This document shows positions 13,001-22,000 of a DNA stretch of 41,464 nt, in pieces. Numbering within the stretch: the first letter of the stretch is position 1; each line of letters starts with the position of its first letter. The stretch covers positions 16,598 through 58,061 of the forward strand of contig CM007330.1 of NCBI GenBank assembly GCA_000333855.2, given 5' to 3'. This stretch comes from Endotrypanum monterogeii. Its lineage: Eukaryota; Euglenozoa; Kinetoplastea; Trypanosomatida; Trypanosomatidae. Made by a program: the position numbers and the translations under genes. Under the pieces are notes generated by a model. That model searched no databases. It was not told where the DNA came from and saw only the letters and a list, made by a program, of their open reading frames with translations.

Positions 13001-16000
13001 ACAAAGGGTGAATAGGGAAAATCCCTACGAGGTGAGCACCGACCCGCCCATCATCTTCCCGCGATCGTCGCCTGTTGAGATCCGCATCACGGGCACTGGA
13101 CTGCTACCAACTGACCAAGTATACGTGGTCGCCCCGGGTGAGTCATGCCTGGAAACGTGCAATCGCCCCCTGACACCAACAGAGTGGCAGGGCGCGGGGC
13201 ACACGGTTCAGTACGTGAGCACGACAACGGTAGTGATAACCTTTCCGAATCCCATCCTTACCCTTATTACCCTTGGCGTGTGCTTCCGCCGCACCAATCG
13301 ATACCTTAGCCGGCTGGCAGAGATCACCGTCAGGGAGCCAAATCCCGTCTCCTACACGACAAGTTTTGCTCCACGCCTCGGCACCCGACCGACGTTGACG
13401 TTTACCGGACAGAGACTGACGGAAAGAGATGCGATGATGATTGTCCCTCCGGGCATGTCCTGCATTGTAAGCAACGCAGTTGCAACAGGGACTTTTGTGT
13501 CTGTCAGCAACGATGGCACGACAAGTCTGTTTCTTCTTGCGCTCGTCGGCACTGGAGTTCAAGTGCAGGAATACACCGTATGCTACGAAATATCGACCCT
13601 TGGCGCCTATGCAGATGTGCAACCGCCCTTGTCGGTGCTCGAAGGTGGACCGACAAGCGTCGTATCCAGCAATACCCCGATGCGTGGTCGTGCGACTCAG
13701 CTGACAGTGACGAGTCCGCAAGTAGAGGACGAAATGTTCATTGCTTGTGTTGGGTGCAGCTGCTTCGATGAGACCGAGGCGGTCGTGCCCTATGGTGATG
13801 TGCGCGCAACCGCGCGACTGACCGAGGGCCCATCTTCAAACCCCGCAGAAACAGTCACTATCTCACTGCGTGTGGGCTTTGACGATACGCGAAGCTATCC
13901 AGTGTGCTACCGCCGCAGTGACAGCGGGTACGCACAGATCGGCGGCGCCGCCTACTTTGTTACACCTGTGCCCAACTCGCCGAGCGTGCTAACGCAGCTA
14001 CCCGCCTCCGCGCAGTATCAAGGTCAGCGGCTGCTGTACAGCTTTTCGGGTTACACGACAGACGTGCCTCTCGATGGCGCAGACCTCGTGATGCTGGTGC
14101 AGGAAAGTCGCTCCTGCTGGGATAATCCAGATATCAGTACCAACGGTGTTGTTGTGGGTAGCAGTGCGCTGACAGGCACCGTCCCGTCCACTGGTGTCGG
14201 TGAGTGGAGTGCACATATTCCCTCCTTAGGGCCTGGCGTCCCGCCCACCACCCCCGCGCTCTTCCCGCTTTCCTACGTGGTTTGTTATCGTCAAATCGGC
14301 CAGTTGGAGTACGTGGGAGTTCCGTTTGCATTGCAGGCGACGCAGATGAGGGCAAGCGACCCGGCCGTCTTTGAAACGGTGCCGGCCACTGTAGAGCAGG
14401 GCATGTTGGAGGTGAGCATGAGATTCACCTACACCGACGCAGGGAATGACGGCGACGAGGCCTACGTGGTGCAATTTGAAACCCTCTCCAACACAGTCTG
14501 TGACGATGTCAACTCTATCGTTGTCTCACCGCGTGGAAGCGCTTTCCCGGTGTACACGCTGAGCATGTCAGGTGGCGCCATTGTTGGCAGCGACAGGACG
14601 GCTGTGTGCTACATCCGCGCCGGTGCGACGACGGCCGAGGTGCCACAACTTCTCACGGTTGTCGAGAGCAATCCACGCGGCTACGTGACGAACGTGGTGG
14701 AGACGGGGGTGGCGCGTGAGCGGCAGTACATCGAGTTCACCATCCTTGGAAGCGACTTGAGCATAGTCGACGACGCCGTCGTCTTCACTGATGTGCCCTG
14801 CGCGAATGCTCCCCGCCCGTTCACCTCCAGCGCATACCTCGCGCGCCTCGGCGACGCTACCTCCGACGGTGCGACCTACACGGTGGTCGCACAATTTATT
14901 GCGCCGAATAGCCCCGTAGATATCTACGTGTGTTATCGGCACAGCTCCGTCTGGCGCGAAGTTGGTGCGGCGCTGACGCTGAACGCACCACAGCCGCCGA
15001 TAGTTGAGTTGATTTCTTCAGCGCTAACGGACGTCATTCCCCGTGCGGGTCAACAGGTGTACTTGCAGATCCTTGGTGGCGCAACTGTAGAACCCATTGG
15101 TGCCACCGTATTGAGTGCGAGGACATCATGGGAAGGAACCTGGTGCCACAATTTCACAGAAAATGATGTTCAAGAACCAGCGCTGGAAATAGTGTCACCG
15201 GTGATATTAGAAGTGTCGGTGTGGCAGATCCCCGGAAACGCGCGACTGTGCATCCGAAACGATGCAAACACACCGTGGTCCGATGTGGCCACCACCGTTG
15301 ATGCCCTCACCATATCCATCAACCCCCCGAACCCGTCCACCATGGATGTCTTTCCCAGCCCGCCGCGCGTCGGGCAGAGTGTCACGCTTACGTTTCACCT
15401 GCTGGTGTTGTCGAACGCTGAGGATATGGTAAAAATCACAACGCAGTCCACCACTGCCTGCGAGTTCGCCGCCAGCATTGCAACCTTCCCGGCCTCCATG
15501 AGGATCGCGGTGCAGGACGAGGCGACGACAACGCTCACGCTGGTCGACTCCACAGATCCGCTTTTGTACCGCAGCTTCGCAGCTACGGGAGCCTACCGTG
15601 TGTGCTATTACAGCGCAACAGAGCAGGTGTGGGGTGTAGTAGGTGGCACGCTCACCGCCGGCTCCGTCGTGGTGGAACAACAGGTGCCACAGTCCTGGAG
15701 CATCGCTTCTGGCCAGGCCACCATTGGGCTGGAGTTCACCCTATCCTTCGCTGACGCTCGCGGTATTCTACAGCCGACCGCCGGCAACGATCTCGTGTGG
15801 GCAGCACCGTCCACAGTGAACTGTGGACAGGACCCCAGTACGTGCCGTGGCTGCCTTCTGTTCGAGTGGGACACGACCTTGTCGAGCCCCAACGCGGCCG
15901 TGACACTCCCAAACGCCTATGTACGCGTTGACGCAATGAATCTCTGCTACCGCCTCTCCGATGCGACTGCAGCCCTGATTCCTGGATCGCTAAGTATCAC

Positions 16001-19000
16001 AACAGGACCCATTCAGTGCGTCGAGGAGGAGGTCTTCATCTCGGGTCAACGGCAGCTGGTCACGTTCCGTATAGAGGCCGGGACAGACGTCACGCAGGAC
16101 AGCTGGCGCCTCTCATTCTACGCAACCACCGCACTGAACTGTGATGAGCGCTACATCGAGAGCTTTATCACAGGCTCAGCGCGGTTGGAGTCGACGACAA
16201 GCACATCCGCAACGTATTCTGTGCTGTGGCCGCCTGGGCTAGGTATCCTTACAGATCGATACACCATCTGCTACACCCACAATAATCTGGTGGGCCCAGT
16301 GTGCACATGTGGCCAGATCGACGACGGAACCGGCGAGTGCCACATGACAGGCACACCTGGGTCACCGCAGAGCTTCACACCGTCGCCGCACCCGACTTAC
16401 GTCGGGCAGACAGTCACACTCGACCTTGCATTGAGCACGTCCATGACGATCTTCCCCCCGACCGCCTTAAAGCTCCTCACCTACGCGGGCGAGCTGACGG
16501 ACTGCGATGGCTTGCCGGCCTTCACGCCGGTCGGAGCCACCCTCACTCGAATCAACGAGCTCCTATACAGGTACGTCTTCAAGCACGACCACACCCTCGG
16601 CACCTCCACGCTGGTGGTGTGCGCGCTTACAGGCTTGTCGACCTCGTACGTCCGCGTTGCCTCGACAATCACCCCATCGTCTCCAACGACGTCCAATACG
16701 CTTTGGATGCGACCCTTTCTCGTCCTCAGCACGTTTCCGTCTGTCGAAAATTACCTGCGGGCGATGCAGACGGTCAATCTGACCTTCACGATGGCGAGTC
16801 GACAAACCGATGATGTGGTGAGCCTCGTAGACCGCCTGACTGTCGTCAACAACCCACAGAATTGCGTCGAGACTTACATCAACGGACAGGACCCGACTAC
16901 GCTAATGCAGATGTTTTACCTTCCCGACACGGCGTTCGCGACTCTACCGGCGACAGTACTGAGCGCAAGCGCAGCGCAGTTCCAAGCAAATTCGCTTGTG
17001 ACTTTCTCGAGTAACACAGCCAGTCAAGGCACACATTACATGTGCTATTTGCTGCAGGGAGGGACTTGGGCGCCGGTGTTGCCGGGACTGACGATCGGAG
17101 AAGCACTCATCAATAGTTGCTCCGTCACAGGCGCGCTGAGCCCTTCCAACGGTGACAACGCGAATCCTGGAATCACCTCTACAAACAATGGAGGCTCTCT
17201 GCGTGCTATGTACTACGCACCAACTCAAATCGTGGGAACACCCCTGTTTGGGTCCTTGGTGACGCCGTTGGTTGATGAGGTACGAGTGGTGCTGCAAAGC
17301 CAGTGGTGCACAAACGATGCAGCGGCTGTTTTCACGATCACCGTGGGGGAGGTTAACGCCGCCACGGGTATCATCGCGGCTGTGTTCTTCTCTCCGCTTC
17401 CGGGCACATACAAACTGTGCCATCGCTTCGGCACAAACTCGAACTGGAGTCCTGCGTGCCCGGATCTGCAGACCACGAACCCCACCCCGACCGGGGCGAC
17501 GGTGGGATGCTTCAATGTGGGACAGACAGTAGCAGTCACGTTAACACAAGCAATTAGCGGCTACACCTTCACATCCACAGATCGCCTACGGTTTGTGCAA
17601 AATACCTTGCCGTGCCTTTCCTCGAGCCGCTTGCTCACGGAATCGTTGGCGACGGTAACGGTTGGTGATGCAACTCAGCCGCCCTCCGGCGTTGAGCTCT
17701 CTGATGCGACGACTGGGCAGACTGTCTACCCGATGGCGGCTGTCCTCTTCCGTGCTGGCACCACCGGCGTGCGACTCTGCTACACAGACGCGGCGGGCAA
17801 TCAGTTTGCAGTGCCTTTGAACCATGCCAGCAACGCGGGCAGGTCCTCCTTTGCTATCCAGGCCCGTCAGCCGAGCGCCGTGACATTCCCGCAAACGCGC
17901 GTTCAGATAGGGCAGCGACTGTTCATGAATTTTGCCTCCGCCTCCTCCCTAGTCACGCCTCCCCTACGTGCGTACGCCTCGCTGCCGTCGCCCTACACGC
18001 CGGGCCCCGCCTACGACGGCACCTTCGACGGTGCAACACTTCTCGCGGTGTCAAATACTGCTGCCTACACCGACGGTCGGTGCGCCGCCGCCATCCGTGG
18101 CGGCACCCTCGCAGAAACCTCTTTCCTAGGCGTTTACGGCCCACCAGCGCAGGAGGGCGGCGACCCGACTCCGTACACTATCGCGAACTTCGACCCGACA
18201 GTCAGTCAGCTCTATATTGCGTGTTACCTTCTTCCAGCGTGTGGCGCTGTTGACAGCGGCGACCCGCTCCGTGTAGACAACGCAAACCCATCCAGAGTCT
18301 ACACCGATGTCCAACAGCCACGCCGGGGGCAGCTCATCACTGTGATGTTCGAGCGAGACACGTCATCACCGAGCTCGGCTATGCTGACGCCGGGTAGTGA
18401 TGTCGGTGCCATGGAAGCGAATCTCGCCTCGTGTTGGACCCTCTCGGACACCTCTGGAATAGTGGTGCAAGGCACGACCGATCTCACAAGCCTCACAACG
18501 ATCCTCCACGCACAGGAACCGGCGCAGGCCTCAGCGACGCAGACGCGCAGTTGCTACAAAATGAGCGCTGGTAGCTGGTCAGAAATTCCAAACGGTGTTG
18601 TTAGCATCCTCGCCGCCAACCCGATACGGTTCGACACAGCGCCGACCTCTGCGCGGGTCAGTGGGATGAACTACATCCACTTTTACGGCTCCGGCTTCAG
18701 TGCTGCAGACAGGGTAAAATTTATCGAGCACTCACTGAGCTGCACCGAAGAATCCGTGCCGCCGCTGTCGTTCGCAGCGTACAGCACGAGTGCACCCACC
18801 AACCCAACGATCGGCACGGCGCAGGGATGGGCGGTGACGGGGGTGGGCAACGATGGGTCCACTGCAACACTGAACTTCTTAGCCGCAGAGACGGGCACGT
18901 ACAGCGTGTGTTACCGCCTTGCAGCTGATACGGTATGGACGCTCGTATACGCCGACCTGACCATCTACGAGCGCAACCCGGAGGAGGTCACACGCACACC

Positions 19001-22000
19001 ACTCACCATACTCGAAGGTGAACTCTTCACGCTGACGTTTACGGCGTCTACCCAAGGCACATCTGAGCTCTCAGCCGACGATCGTGTGGTGTTGTATTAT
19101 GGCTCAGGCGTCAATTGCATTGCCCCCACTGAGACCGAGACAGCGCCGTCGGTCACGGCCGCCCCGTCGCTCACCGAAACACTGCCGGAGGAAATCTCGT
19201 TCCAAATGGATGTTGGTACGCGTGGGAGCTACACCATCTGCTATAAAATGGTCGCCTCGACCGTTCCGGGTGGATACATAACAGTTTGGGGCTACGAATC
19301 CGTGGTAATCGATTCCAATCCACAGGAGATGGATATGTTTCCGGTGCGTCAGACGCGCGTGCACCGGCCCAGTGAACTTCTGACGTCTCTGTTTACTGGG
19401 TGGGCACTGACGTCTGATGATGTCAAGAGCGACACAGTGAAACTGATTGTGGCGAGTCCGGCAGGAGCCACAACCGACACCATGTGCCAGACGAATCCGT
19501 CGGCACTGACAGTTACGTACTACCCATTGTATGCAAACGGCACACACGCGGAACAAGTCTGGCGTGTGTCGCCCGGCGGTGGGAACACCCTCTACTCCGC
19601 ATGTTACATGCTGAGTGGTGGGCAGTATCACGTCGTTGGTGATGTGGTCTCTATCACCGGAACGGCGAGCCCAAGCGGTGCCACGTCGAATAAGCTTACC
19701 AGCCCCACCACAACGCTCCTCGTGGGTGAGTCCATCTCGTGGACGCTTGTCGGCATAAATGTAGAGTCCTGCACTGACGGCGCATCTCTTCTCTTCTTCA
19801 GCGACAACAACTGTCACGACTTGCGCTACTATGTTGATGTGTCAGCACTAATCGCATCCAGCACTCTGACCGAGACGACCTTCCCTGCCGGGGCTGTAGT
19901 CGTATCGGGATGCAGTGGTGCGACGCAAATACGTGTTCCACTGACGTATTCATTCGCGGACGCCACCTCCGAAAGCACTGCAACCGCGCTACTGTCTCTG
20001 TGCTACTGGAGCGCCGGAAACGACGCCGTGTCGATGCTGGTAGACAACGCCGTAACCCTCCGCCAAGGTGTGCCACCGCCGCTTGACGTCTCACTCCTCG
20101 TGACAGCGGGGCAGGTGTTTCGCTTCTCTCTTTCCGTGTCGCCAACGGTAACGGACTGGATCGTGCTGCTGAGAGATCCGGCGCGCTGCACCGGTGTCAA
20201 TGCCCCTGCCAACGAGGCGTATTTCACGAATGCGGAGTTTATTGAAACGACGGGCGCTCTCACGGTCACAGCGGCAGTTCCGGCAGCAGGGATGTACTAC
20301 GTGTGCTACTCACACATGGTAGACCTATGTGCTGCAGGTAACGGGCGTGAGTGTGCCCGTGTGGTGGCCGTGGTGCAAGCAGCCCCCCCCAGTGTACAAA
20401 GCTGGAGAGGCACACCGACACCTGTATATGTTTCAAGTTTGTTTTCTGTTTCGCTCACGTTTAGCAGCGGCAGCGGTTCATCAGCGCAAGCGCTGACAGC
20501 GTCGATGTGGCTAGCCGCCATCGCGGAGAGAGAGTTGACGCTCACTATGGAGAACGTGTGGATGGCGTGCGCGGAGTCCCAGGCGACGCCGACGCTGCGA
20601 CATGTCTTGACGTACACCGCTGAGAGTGACATATGGAACACCAATAATATCCTTACTCGAACTGGCCCCTACGCGTTGTGCTACACCGAGCAGAGCACTG
20701 CAACTGCACCCTTACATCTCTTTGGGGGTGTCGACAACGCTGGCCCGGTTGTGCAGGCAAGTACGGTCACCGATGTCAGACTGCCGACCCTGATTGCAGT
20801 CATAAACACAAACACAGTGCTCCTCACGGGCGGCGGCTTGTCTACGACAGACGTGGTGGCGGCTGTGGCCCTCACCCCCCCGACCGCGTCAAGCCCTTCT
20901 CCGACGCCAGACGCGATTCCGAGCGACATTTGCACCAACGAAAACTACGAGCCACGAGTAGTTTCAACGAACCCCAGCAATACACCGAGCACCGGCATGT
21001 CGAGCATGCCGCGAAACTTAGTTTTTTCGGAGACAGGTGACTACGTGCTGTGCTACACCAGCACTTACGCTACGACGACCAGCGACAGTGACTCCACAGC
21101 AGGGGTCCCCGCCCTCATCACCCCCACACCCTTCACAGTCTCGCCGAATGTCATAAGCATGACTGTCACAAGTTTGGTGCTCGAGGTGGGTGTCGAGCTG
21201 AGCGTCCTCTTCACTGGGAGCAGGCTCGCAGCATCTAATAGAGCAGCCCTGGTCTTTGTGGGAGGCATTACGGAGTCGCCGACAGTCGAGAATGTATGCC
21301 TCGACAGCAGCGCCACCTACACAACGATGACGTCCGCCAGCGAAGACGGCGCCACCGCCGTATACAGTGCAACGCCGACGCAGCAGGGTATCCACATGAT
21401 GTGCTTTCGCCAGTCCCTGTCGAGCACCCCCATCCTCATGCCAACTCGACTAGAGGTTGGGGTTCGGACTGCTAGTCAAGTGGTCTTTACAGTGCAGCCA
21501 GGTGGGTGCGCGGCCCTGCTTAGTTGCACGGCACAACCTACAGTCACCGTCCTCGACGCGTCGGGCTCAGCCACGTCGGCGCCGTACAGCACTGTAACAA
21601 TGGCGCTCTACCTCAGTGACGGCACAACGGCGGCACCGCCTGGTTACCTGACCGGAGATACCGCCTACTCACACGTTGACTTCACCACCTTCACATTCCT
21701 GGCGTTGCGTGTGTCGACCTCGGGGGATTACGTCATGAGAGCAACGGTGGAACTGCCGGGCGGCGACACGCTAGTGGCCACATCGAGGGTGTTCACCGTA
21801 GCCACGAGTGGGGAGGGGGTTGTGAACGTGGCGTCGGTATCATGCCTTCCGGTCGGTATTCTCGACCGCACGAGCGAGTCGACAACAAACACCATCGACT
21901 GCACAATCGAAGTCTTGATCAGTGATGCCCCAAGCACGTTCACGGTCAATGTGAATACCGGCAGCGTGAGCGCAGTGACGCAGAGCGGCACCACGACCGG